The notes beneath the pieces were generated by a model, which was not told the origin of the DNA, searched no databases, and saw only the letters and a program-made list of their open reading frames with translations. Below, one piece after another: positions 16,008-22,857 of a stretch of DNA of 27,610 nucleotides (within the stretch, counting starts at the first letter, position 1; each line of letters starts with the position of its first letter). The position numbers and the translations under genes are program-made. Origin of the DNA: an uncultured Atopostipes sp. (GTDB taxonomy: Bacteria > Bacillota > Bacilli > Lactobacillales > Carnobacteriaceae_A); the NCBI GenBank assembly GCA_910588235.1, contig CAJUOQ010000028.1:1-27610 (forward strand). Direction: 5' to 3'.

Positions 16008-16877
16008 ATGAAAACAGCTATTATTATAGATAGTACTGCTTATGCTAGCCCTGAAATCGTAAATCATCCAGATGTTTATGTGTTAGAGCTATCGACAACA
16101 TTTGCAGACGGAACCGTTATTCCAGACAGTTCCGATGTAGAAGTTCAAGAGCGCTTTTATACAAAACTTAAAAATGAAAATAATTTACCGACCACCTCCC
16201 AACCTTCCCCGGGAAAATATGTGAAGATTGTGGAAGATATTATTAAAAAAGGCTATGAACAATTGCTTTGTATTCACTTATCCCAAACATTTAGTGGCAC
16301 TTATCAAACTGCCAACATGATTGTCGATGCTTATGCGGATCAAATTGACGCGCATGTGATTGATTCTAAAGGAGTCTCAGAAGTTATCGGCGCTATCGTA
16401 GAACAAGCGCTCGATATGTTGGAAACCGACCTCGAATTTTCTGAGATCTGTGAGAAATTAGAATGGGTAGCCAAGAATAGCACCATTTATTTAACCGTAT
16501 CTGATTTATACAATTTAGAAAAAGGCGGTCGTGTGAATATGACGACTGCGCGAATTGGTAGCCTCTTGAAAGTCCGACCACTACTTTACGTAGACGAGCA
16601 GGGAGAAGTAAAAGTCCTAGATAAAATTCGCACCGACAAAAAAGTAAATCGTCGCTTAGCTCAAATTGCTAAAGAAGATGAGGAAAAATTTCCAAACGGT
16701 ATTATGTTGCGCTTCGCACACGCCGTTGATGAAGAAAGAGTCAAGGAGACCATCCAAGTTGTCCACGAAGCCGTTCCTCATTTAGATTATAAAGTAGGAA
16801 CGCTTGGTCCAGTTATCGGCACCCATACGGGCATGGGTACAGTCGGTATGGGAACAATTCCGATCGCCGACTACTAA
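16008..16877 (+). CDS. DegV-family fatty-acid-binding protein (FakB-like)
   Basis: A 289-aa cytosolic two-domain protein that binds a fatty acid. In characterised systems it presents it to the FakA kinase for phosphorylation into membrane lipids. Signatures: N-terminal IIIDSTAYASPE, the ligand-site TTSQPSPG (residues 62-69), and LSQTFSGTYQTA (91-102). The C-terminal domain has GRVNMTTARIGSLLKVRPLL and ends in GPVIGTHTGMGTVGMG. ATG 16008 follows GAGAGGAG. No fakA is present nearby, which is usual since several FakB paralogues are scattered in Firmicutes. A terminator follows at 16888-16923. Two TACAAT motifs upstream (near 15904 and 15972) are possible -10s. Confidence 0.92.
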   Translation: MKTAIIIDSTAYASPEIVNHPDVYVLELSTTFADGTVIPDSSDVEVQERFYTKLKNENNLPTTSQPSPGKYVKIVEDIIKKGYEQLLCIHLSQTFSGTYQTANMIVDAYADQIDAHVIDSKGVSEVIGAIVEQALDMLETDLEFSEICEKLEWVAKNSTIYLTVSDLYNLEKGGRVNMTTARIGSLLKVRPLLYVDEQGEVKVLDKIRTDKKVNRRLAQIAKEDEEKFPNGIMLRFAHAVDEERVKETIQVVHEAVPHLDYKVGTLGPVIGTHTGMGTVGMGTIPIADY

Positions 16878-16887
16878 TTGCATGTAT

Positions 16888-16923
16888 AAAAACATCTTAG
16901 ACTTAACCGTTTAGGATGTTTTT
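16888..16923 (+). terminator. Terminator of the DegV gene
   Basis: AAAAACATCTTAGAC pairs with GTTTAGGATGTTTTT around TTAACC, with one G·U pair and one G/A-type irregularity in a 15-bp stem. It lies 11 nt after the stop codon and about 20 nt before the first 41-bp repeat. Confidence 0.85.
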
Positions 16924-16944
16924 GTGTTTTTGAGGGGAGCCGCC

Positions 16945-17149
16945 GGAAGATAAAGTGATTATCGACTCGTGGCGAGTGTCTAGCGGGAAGATAAATGGAT
17001 TATCGACTCGTGGTGAGCATCTAGCCGGAAGATAAAGTGATTATCGACTTGCGGTGAGCATCTAGCGGGAAGATAAACCGATTATCGACTCGCGGCGAGC
17101 GTCTAACGGGAAGATAAAAGATTTATCGTTCGGCAGTGAGTATTCTTTC
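16945..17149 (+). repeat. Tandem array A of the 41-bp repeat (4 units plus a divergent fifth)
   Basis: Units begin at 16945, 16986, 17027, 17068 and 17109, exactly 41 bp apart with no indels. Each starts GGAAGATAAA, then three variable bases, then GATTATCGACT, then a small hairpin (CTCG-TGG-CGAG type) and a TCTAGC end. Units 1-4 differ from each other at only a few positions; unit 5 keeps the first 20 bp and diverges afterwards (TTCGGCAGTGAG). Two dyads recur: GATAA/TTATC with a 5-nt loop, and CTCR/YGAG with a 3-nt loop. There are no unique spacers, so this is not CRISPR. The array lies between the DegV terminator and the NERD gene, and looks more GC-rich than its surroundings. Confidence 0.95.
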
Positions 17150-17173
17150 TCCGGAAAAAATAAAGAAAAGTAG

Positions 17174-17218
17174 AAAAATCAAAGAAATTTAAAATAATTT
17201 CGTGAAATTTCGATTTTT
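17174..17218. repeat. Interrupted AT-rich inverted repeat upstream of the NERD gene
   Basis: AAAAATC (17174-17180) and GAAATTT (17184-17190) pair with AAATTTC (17205-17211) and GATTTTT (17212-17218). This gives a 14-bp arm with a 3-nt bulge and a 14-nt loop. It ends about 55 nt before the TTG start, in the promoter region, followed by TATACAAATATATATAG, which holds several possible -10 hexamers. Confidence 0.5.
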
Positions 17219-17273
17219 ATACAAATATATATAGTAGAGGGTGTTGTGCTTTAGTATAAAAGGAGGAAGGCAT

Positions 17274-18326
17274 TTGATTTTACATCAAACGAAATTATTG
17301 AGAACAGCTGCAGAAGAACCGACTGCATTAGATATTGAAAGAATTCTACAACAACGAAATTATTCCCGGGCGTCAGAACCAAATTATAAATTGAGAAATT
17401 TAGAAGCGGGGGAAGCGGGAGAACAGGTTGTATATAATTATTTAGAAGATAATGGAAGAAAAGACTGGGTAGGTATTCGGAATATGTGGTTGAATTATGG
17501 TGGTCCTTTTGAAGGAGATCTGATTTTGTTTACGAATCACAAAAATTACCTTTTTGAAGTAAAAAATTATAATAGTACATTTACTTATGAAAAAGGGATT
17601 TCGAAATTTAATGATCGTAAAAACTCGGGAAACCCAGTTCACCAGACACGACGAAATACGATTAATTTACAAAATATGTGCCATGAATTTTCAAGAAAGG
17701 TCACCGTACAAGGTGTGCTCGTTTTGGTAGGGATAGATAATTACGTTGAAATAAATTCAGAGATTAAGGATGTTGATGTAGTCAAGCGCAATGAGTTGAA
17801 ACACTATATTCAAAAGATTGTTGAAAAAGACAATGCCTATAGAGGACGAGTAATCAATAAAAAATCTTTAATAGAACATTTCGAAAGATATGAGATTGAG
17901 CCATATCATGGTCCTGAAATGATATCAAAGGAACAAATGAATAGTTTACGAAAAGGGATATATTGTTTGCATTGTAAAAAGTTTCATCCGCAGATCAATC
18001 GAAAAAACGTGACATGTTCCTGTGGTTTTATTGAAGAGCGTGAAATGGCCATTTTGCGAACAATCTGCGAATATGGTGTCTTAACTTTTAACAAACCTCT
18101 AAAAACAGGAAAGTTGTGGGAATTTTTTGATCGACAAGTCTCTCAAAAAAGTATTCGGAAGGTCTTGCAAAAATATTTTCAAGCAGTCGCAAATGGGCGC
18201 TATTCACATTTCGTTAATATTCAGCTTCCGTTTTATAAGCTCTATGATAAATTAAAGGTGGATTCCTCGGTTCAGGTAAGACTAACTCATCAAGAGTACG
18301 AGGACTTCAGTCGCTATATACGGTAA
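17274..18326 (+). CDS. NERD-domain (nuclease-related) protein with C-terminal Cys4 cluster
   Basis: A 350-aa protein. The N-terminal NERD domain (about residues 45-165) begins GEAGEQVVYNYLE and carries Asp82 (FEGDLILF), Glu95 and Lys97 (YLFEVKNY). That D...ExK arrangement is the PD-(D/E)xK nuclease core. A probable zinc-binding cluster follows: Cys231, Cys234, Cys248, Cys250 (CLHC...CSC). The last 90 residues look helical and basic and I do not recognise a domain there. The start is TTG 17274, 7 nt after AGGAGG; an upstream in-frame start at 17241 has no such site. No partner gene is adjacent. A 41-bp repeat array lies on each side. NERD proteins are common in Firmicutes but poorly characterised; DNA processing or defence is only a possibility. 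Confidence 0.85.
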   Translation: MILHQTKLLRTAAEEPTALDIERILQQRNYSRASEPNYKLRNLEAGEAGEQVVYNYLEDNGRKDWVGIRNMWLNYGGPFEGDLILFTNHKNYLFEVKNYNSTFTYEKGISKFNDRKNSGNPVHQTRRNTINLQNMCHEFSRKVTVQGVLVLVGIDNYVEINSEIKDVDVVKRNELKHYIQKIVEKDNAYRGRVINKKSLIEHFERYEIEPYHGPEMISKEQMNSLRKGIYCLHCKKFHPQINRKNVTCSCGFIEEREMAILRTICEYGVLTFNKPLKTGKLWEFFDRQVSQKSIRKVLQKYFQAVANGRYSHFVNIQLPFYKLYDKLKVDSSVQVRLTHQEYEDFSRYIR

Positions 18327-18349
18327 GCGAATGAAAAGGAGGCTTTCCG

Positions 18350-18513
18350 GGAAGATAAATGAATTATCGACTCGTGGTGAGCGTCTAGCCGGAAGATAAA
18401 TGAATTATCGACTCGTGGTGAGCGTCTAGCGGGAAGATAAATGGATTACCGACTCACGGTGAGCGTCCAGCCCGAAGATAAACCGCTTATCGTCCTGCAG
18501 CGTACAATCCATT
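18350..18513 (+). repeat. Tandem array B of the same 41-bp repeat (3 units plus a divergent fourth)
   Basis: Units begin at 18350, 18391, 18432 and 18473, again exactly 41 bp apart, in the same orientation as array A. Units 1 and 2 are identical except for the last base. Unit 3 has CTCA-CGG-TGAG in the second hairpin, a fully paired version. Unit 4 diverges after TTATCG (TCCTGCAGCGTA), as the last unit of array A does. The array starts 23 nt after the NERD stop codon with no terminator between them. A short dyad TCCAA-TCG-TTGGA at 18526-18538 follows. The rest of the gap to 18632 shows nothing I can name. Confidence 0.95.
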
Positions 18514-18655
18514 AAAAACTTTCAATCCAATCGTTGGAATTTACTCGTAAACTCCTTCATTCTATGTTCTTTTGATTAATATCGTGCGGATGCGAACTAT
18601 TTACTTCTTAAAATTCGCTCAATAGAGTATGCCGTACATTTTATTTGTTTTTCGC

Positions 18656-18661
18656 TATAAT
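18656..18661 (+). promoter_or_regulatory. -10 element for the luciferase-like gene
   Basis: A perfect TATAAT lies about 45 nt before the ATG at 18707. The hexamer 17 bp upstream is CGTACA (18633-18638), only 3/6 to consensus. Confidence 0.45.
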
Positions 18662-18706
18662 GAGTGCTGAGGTAATTTTGAACATAAAGAAAAAGGAGAC
18701 CAGGAG

Positions 18707-19795
18707 ATGGAACAGACACCTATTCTGCCAACGTTTAATACGAAAAATGGGATCGAGTTTGGGATTTATACGTTAGGGGATCACTTGCCCAATCCGCAAA
18801 CAGGCGAGCTTATTCCTGCGAGTCAAAGGATCGAAGAAATTATCGAATTAGCGAAATTTGCGGAGGAATTAGAGTTTGATATTTTCCAAGTGGGTGAGTC
18901 GCACCAAAAACATTTTGTTTCCCAAGCGCACTTAATTATTTTAGCGGCGATTGCGCGTGAAACGAGAAATATTAAGTTATCATCCGCGGTGACCACGATT
19001 AGTGTGCTCGACCCTGTACGTGTATTCGAGGATGCGGCAACCATTGATTTATTATCAAATGGACGTATGGAAATCATAGCGGGACGAGCTTCACGTATCG
19101 GTTCTTTCGAATTGTACGGCTATGACCACCGTGATTATGAAGAGTTATTTGAAGAGAAGTTAGAATTATTACTCACCATTAATCAAAATGAAGTCGTCAA
19201 TTGGTCAGGAAAATTTCGACCGGCATTAAACGATGCCGAAATTCTACCGCGACCAGAAAACAAGGAAAGAGGCATCCCTATTTGGCGCGGGGTAGGGAAT
19301 TCGCCGGCTTCAGCAGTGAAAGCAGGTAAATGGGGTATTCCTTTATTTCAAGCACATTTAGCTGGGGCTGCCCAAACGTATCAACACCGGATTCGTCATT
19401 ATAAAGAAGCGGGTTATGAAGCAGGTTTTACAGATGAAGAATTACCGGTGGGAACAGGCGGTATTTTACACTTAGCGGAGACAACAGAAGAAGCTTTCCG
19501 TACCGCTTATCCGCATTTTAACGCAGGCTTTCAACTGACAAATGGCCAAGATTTCCCTAAACGTGGTTTTGCGCAAGGGAAGAGTCCAAAAAGTGTGACG
19601 CTAATTGGCAGTCCAGAGTTAGTGACGGAAAAAATGATTTATCAATATGAATTGTACAAGCAACAACGTTTTACAGTAGAAGTAGATTTTGGCGGTTTAC
19701 CTTTGGAAGAGGTCAAACGTTCACTGACTCTATTTGCCGAAGAAGTCATGCCAAAGGTGATTCAACATATTCAAGCGGACAAAGGACTCCATTAA
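18707..19795 (+). CDS. LLM-class (luciferase-like) flavin-dependent oxidoreductase
   Basis: A 362-aa TIM-barrel flavoenzyme that uses FMNH2 or F420-type cofactors to oxidise small organic substrates. Typical features are FGIYTLGDHLPNP near the start, the AKFAEELEFDIFQVGESH helix-strand, TRNIKLSSAVTTISVLDPVRVFEDAATIDLLSNGR, and the RGVGNSPASAVKAGKWGIPLF segment. ATG 18707 follows AAGGAGACCAGGAG. Enzymes of this class often depend on a separate flavin reductase. An NADPH-FMN reductase is encoded about 2.4 kb downstream in the same direction, though a terminator-like hairpin (19825-19861) separates the genes. The substrate is unknown. Confidence 0.9.
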   Translation: MEQTPILPTFNTKNGIEFGIYTLGDHLPNPQTGELIPASQRIEEIIELAKFAEELEFDIFQVGESHQKHFVSQAHLIILAAIARETRNIKLSSAVTTISVLDPVRVFEDAATIDLLSNGRMEIIAGRASRIGSFELYGYDHRDYEELFEEKLELLLTINQNEVVNWSGKFRPALNDAEILPRPENKERGIPIWRGVGNSPASAVKAGKWGIPLFQAHLAGAAQTYQHRIRHYKEAGYEAGFTDEELPVGTGGILHLAETTEEAFRTAYPHFNAGFQLTNGQDFPKRGFAQGKSPKSVTLIGSPELVTEKMIYQYELYKQQRFTVEVDFGGLPLEEVKRSLTLFAEEVMPKVIQHIQADKGLH

Positions 19796-19824
19796 CGACC
19801 TATATTCTAAACAGCTTATAAAAT

Positions 19825-19861
19825 CCTCGAGGAATCGTCTGTAATCGGCGTATCCTCGGGG
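19825..19861 (+). terminator. Probable terminator after the luciferase-like gene
   Basis: CCTCGAGGA (19825-19833) pairs with TCCTCGGGG (19853-19861), one G·U pair, loop of 19 nt that can fold further. CTTTATATTTTT follows. Placement 29 nt after the stop fits termination. The remaining gap to 20051 holds a possible extended -10 and nothing else recognisable. Confidence 0.55.
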
Positions 19862-19980
19862 CTTTATATTTTTCGAAGTGCTAGTTCATTCCTTTTAAAA
19901 TTATTAACCTCCCCAATAAAATTTTCGATCTCGCTTTAATTAGTGTGCGTAATATTGTATTTATTTTGATGTCTATATTA

Positions 19981-19989
19981 TGGTATAAA
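19981..19989 (+). promoter_or_regulatory. Possible extended -10 promoter for the SDR/FAD-reductase pair
   Basis: TGG-TATAAA has the TGn extension before a 5/6 -10 hexamer, about 60 nt before the SDR start. There is no convincing -35, as is usual for extended -10 promoters. Confidence 0.35.
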
Positions 19990-20051
19990 CAGAATAAAAA
20001 TTAAAAACGTTAGCGATAATTCTTGAAGTTCAAAAGGAATGGAGGATGAAA

Positions 20052-20864
20052 ATGGATTTAGGCATAAAGAACAAAATCGCGCTAGTAACAGGCGCAGCCA
20101 CTGGAATTGGAGAAGAGACTGCGCGGCAGTTACTGGAAGAAGGCGCTCTTGTCGTCTTAAGTGATATCGAAGAAGATCACTTAGAAAAAACAGCGCAAAA
20201 ATTGAACGAAGTGGAAGATTTTTCAGGCAAAGTCTTCTCGTATCCAGCCGATATCACGGATCAGACGGCATTAAAAAAGATGCATGAATACATCACAGAT
20301 GAAGTAGGGGCTATCGATATCCTGGTACAAAATGCGGGGATCTCAGGTGAACAAGGCTTATTTCACGAATTAGGAGACGAAGTGTGGCTAGAAACGATCC
20401 AGACAGATTTGATCGGCCCGGTTCGGCTTGTACGTGAATTTCTGCCAGACCTCCGTCGAAATGGTTGGGGACGTCTGGTCTTACTTTCTTCAGAAAATGC
20501 AGTGCAGCCTTATGAAGATGAATTACCTTATGACGCAGCGAAAGCCGCCTTGCTTGCATTTGGTAAAGGGTTGTCAAACACTTAAGCAGAAGAAGGCTTA
20601 CTGGTAAATATTGTTTCCCCTGCTTTTATTAAGACCGATATGACCGATGAACTTATTGAACAGGAAATGAAAGCGACGAACCAAACCAAAGAAGAAGTGA
20701 TTGAAGAGTTTCTAAATGAAAAGAAACCTTTTATGGCGATTAAACGTCGTGGAAAAGTAGAAGAAGTAGCGGCGGTCATCACCTTCTTATGCTCAGAGAA
20801 AGCAAGTTTTGTTAATGGTTCAAACTACCGGGTAGACGGTGGTTCAGTCGCAACAATTAATTAA
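20052..20864 (+). pseudogene. Short-chain dehydrogenase/reductase interrupted by an in-frame stop
   Basis: A NAD(P)-dependent SDR of about 270 aa in one continuous frame, broken by a TAA at 20583-20585. Before the stop lie the cofactor motif TGAATGIG, NAGIS, the catalytic Ser (LLSSENA) and the YDAAK active-site pair. After it, still in frame, come AEEGLLVNIVSPAFIKTDM and the C-terminal VNGSNYRVDGG. SDRs usually have Tyr-Ala at the break (KxYAxE), so TAT/TAC to TAA is the likely lesion. The 5' product (about 177 aa) would lack the substrate loop and dimer helices. ATG 20052 is preferred since GGAGG ends 6 nt before it; ATG 20046 touches the site. The FAD reductase follows after 17 nt. Confidence 0.85.
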
Positions 20865-20881
20865 AGAAAGGAAGTTATCGA

Positions 20882-22090
20882 ATGAAAGAATTAAATAATC
20901 AAACGTATGACTATGTGCTTGTTGGTGGCGGTATGGGTGCTGGTTTCGCGACATTAGGTATTCGCGAACAGGATCAAGAGGGATCTATCCTTATTATTTC
21001 TAATGAACCCCATGTCCCTTATGAACGTCCCGCTTTAACGAAGAAATTATGGATTGATGATGAATTCCAAGAAGAAGATACAAAAATTGGCGCCGAAGAT
21101 GAAGAGAACGTAGAGATTGTTTTTGAACGTGAAGTTGTAAAAGTCAGTCCTGAAGACCAAACCGTGACGTTAGAAAATGGCGATGTTGTGCATTACGGCA
21201 ACTTGTTGCTTTCAACGGGTGGAGAACCAAACACGATCGAAGGACCTGAAGATGAAGACGTGTTTACTTTCCGTGAGTTAGATGACTATCGTAAATTACG
21301 CGCGCGTTCAGGCGATAATCAAGAAGTGTTAATTGTAGGTGGAGGCTATATCGGAAGTGAGTTAGCCGCTTCTTTATCACAAAATAATACAAATGTCACG
21401 ATGGTCTTTCCCCAAGAACAATTGGGTGCTGATATGTTCCCAGAAGCATTACTCGAAGAATACAACCAACTTTTCACAGATCATGGGGTAAAATTAATAA
21501 GTGAAGTTGAGGCAGAATCTTACAGTCGTGAAGGCGACCAACTGGTTCTTAAATTGAATGATGGTTCAGAAATAAAAGGGGACACGATCGTGATCGGCTT
21601 AGGCGTCAGTCCTCGCATCAAATTGGCAAAAGAAAGCGGTCTAGAAATGTCCGATCAAGGAGTTGTCGTGAACGAAAAACTCCAAACAAGTGATGAAAAT
21701 ATTTGGGCAGCGGCCGATATTGCGACTTATCCAGATACTATTTTAGGTAGACAACGCCTTGAGCACGTAGATCATGCCCGAAATTCCGGTCAACAAGTCG
21801 GCGCAAATATGGCAGGTGCAAATGAAGCTTATACACATACGCCTTATCTATATTCGATGCTTTACTCATTAAATTGGGAAGCTGTGGGCACTTTAGATCC
21901 TACATTAGATATAATGATTGATGAACGAGATGAAGGAAACATTGTTTTCTATCTTGATGGCGATCAACTGAAAGGTGTCTTAGTTTGGAATGTAGAAGTC
22001 GATTTAGATGATGTGCGCGACATTCTTGATAATCCACCAGCCGATAAAGAGGATTTAATGGGTGCTATTCCAGAAAAATCAGCAGAATAA
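20882..22090 (+). CDS. FAD-dependent NAD(P)H oxidoreductase (AIF / ferredoxin-reductase-like)
   Basis: A 402-aa flavoprotein of the pyridine-nucleotide-disulfide class I type. The FAD-binding VGGGMGAG is at residues 14-21 and the NAD(P)-binding VGGGYIGSE at 152-160. The second FAD contact is WAAADIATYP near 275-285, and LEHVDHARNSGQQVGANMAG follows, as in apoptosis-inducing-factor and ferredoxin/rubredoxin reductase relatives. The C-terminal domain is AIF-like and no redox Cys pair is present. ATG 20882 follows AAAGGAAG. It lies 17 nt after the broken SDR frame and probably shares its transcript. Candidate electron acceptors are ferredoxin, a quinone or a monooxygenase; sequence alone does not decide. 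Confidence 0.88.
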   Translation: MKELNNQTYDYVLVGGGMGAGFATLGIREQDQEGSILIISNEPHVPYERPALTKKLWIDDEFQEEDTKIGAEDEENVEIVFEREVVKVSPEDQTVTLENGDVVHYGNLLLSTGGEPNTIEGPEDEDVFTFRELDDYRKLRARSGDNQEVLIVGGGYIGSELAASLSQNNTNVTMVFPQEQLGADMFPEALLEEYNQLFTDHGVKLISEVEAESYSREGDQLVLKLNDGSEIKGDTIVIGLGVSPRIKLAKESGLEMSDQGVVVNEKLQTSDENIWAAADIATYPDTILGRQRLEHVDHARNSGQQVGANMAGANEAYTHTPYLYSMLYSLNWEAVGTLDPTLDIMIDERDEGNIVFYLDGDQLKGVLVWNVEVDLDDVRDILDNPPADKEDLMGAIPEKSAE

Positions 22091-22100
22091 ATGTTAAAAT

Positions 22101-22136
22101 AATCTCCTAAAGTGATCGTGGCTTTAGGAGATTTTT
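22101..22136 (+). terminator. Terminator of the FAD reductase gene
   Basis: A 12-bp perfect stem, AATCTCCTAAAG (22101-22112) and CTTTAGGAGATT (22122-22133), loop of 9 nt, followed by TTT. It begins 10 nt after the stop codon. Confidence 0.92.
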
Positions 22137-22192
22137 ATGTAAAGTACAAAAGGATTCATAAACAATATGAAAAATACTTAAAGGAGTTATCA

Positions 22193-22762
22193 ATGAAAAT
22201 ACTTGTTTTATCAGCATCAACTATTGGAAAAACAACTCAAACAGCCATGGAAGCTGTTTTTTCTACCTTAAAAAATCAATACGGAGACGAACACCAAATA
22301 AAATACATCAATCTGCAAGAAAAAGAGATGATATTTAGTGATGGACGAAATTATTTAGACTATCCAGGAGACACGGGCGAAGTGGTACAGGCCATTATGG
22401 CTAGCGATGTGCTTGTCCTTGGAACGCCTATTTTTCAAGCGTCTATCCCTGCTTCTCTTAAAAATATTTTTGATTTATTGCCCCAAAATGCGCTGCAATT
22501 TAAGACGGTGAGTATGGTGGCTACTGCAGGGTCTGAAAAACATTTCTTAATTCCTGAAATTCAATTAAAACCTATTTTAAGTTACATGAAAGCCAATATC
22601 GTTCCAAACTATGTTTTCTTATTGGATACAGAAATTATTGGAAATGAAATTACAAGTGATGATGTGTACTTTAGAATCGATACCCTTATCGAAGATACAA
22701 TGGTGCTAGCCGAAACGTATCAAGAAATTTGGCGGAAACAAGAGGAAAATTACGGTTTTTAA
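22193..22762 (+). CDS. NADPH-dependent FMN reductase family protein
   Basis: A 189-aa flavodoxin-fold protein. It begins MKILVLSASTIGKTTQTAMEA, an FMN phosphate-binding loop of the NADPH-dependent FMN reductase (SsuE/azoreductase-like) family. The second flavin-contact loop is VLVLGTPIFQASIPASLKNIFDLL. ATG 22193 is chosen because AAAGGAGTT precedes it and the N-terminus then matches the family. An open frame reaching back to 22112 would start inside the upstream terminator hairpin. It could supply reduced FMN to the luciferase-like enzyme at 18707, but it has its own unit behind a strong terminator. Quinone or azo reduction is an alternative role. Confidence 0.88.
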   Translation: MKILVLSASTIGKTTQTAMEAVFSTLKNQYGDEHQIKYINLQEKEMIFSDGRNYLDYPGDTGEVVQAIMASDVLVLGTPIFQASIPASLKNIFDLLPQNALQFKTVSMVATAGSEKHFLIPEIQLKPILSYMKANIVPNYVFLLDTEIIGNEITSDDVYFRIDTLIEDTMVLAETYQEIWRKQEENYGF

Positions 22763-22795
22763 GTGAATCTATTGGCTTCCGTACTTGGTTAAAAT

Positions 22796-22824
22796 TTGTG
22801 GTAAGTGATTGAACGATGTAAAAT
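22796..22824 (+). promoter_or_regulatory. Promoter of the PatB/MalY-type gene
   Basis: TTGTGG (22796-22801) and TAAAAT (22819-22824) with a 17-bp spacer, about 33 nt before the ATG at 22858. Confidence 0.5.
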
Positions 22825-22857
22825 GAGAGCGAAAGATATTCTGAGGAGGATGTTCGA

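Noticed and set aside
16945..18513. Calling the 41-bp arrays CRISPR arrays
   Set aside because: The whole 41-bp unit repeats without unique spacers, and no cas genes are present. The variable stretch is only three bases.
20640..20864. A separate small gene starting at 20640
   Set aside because: It lies in the same frame as the SDR upstream and encodes the SDR C-terminus (IKTDM..., VNGSNYRVDGG), with no ribosome site. It is the second half of the interrupted gene.
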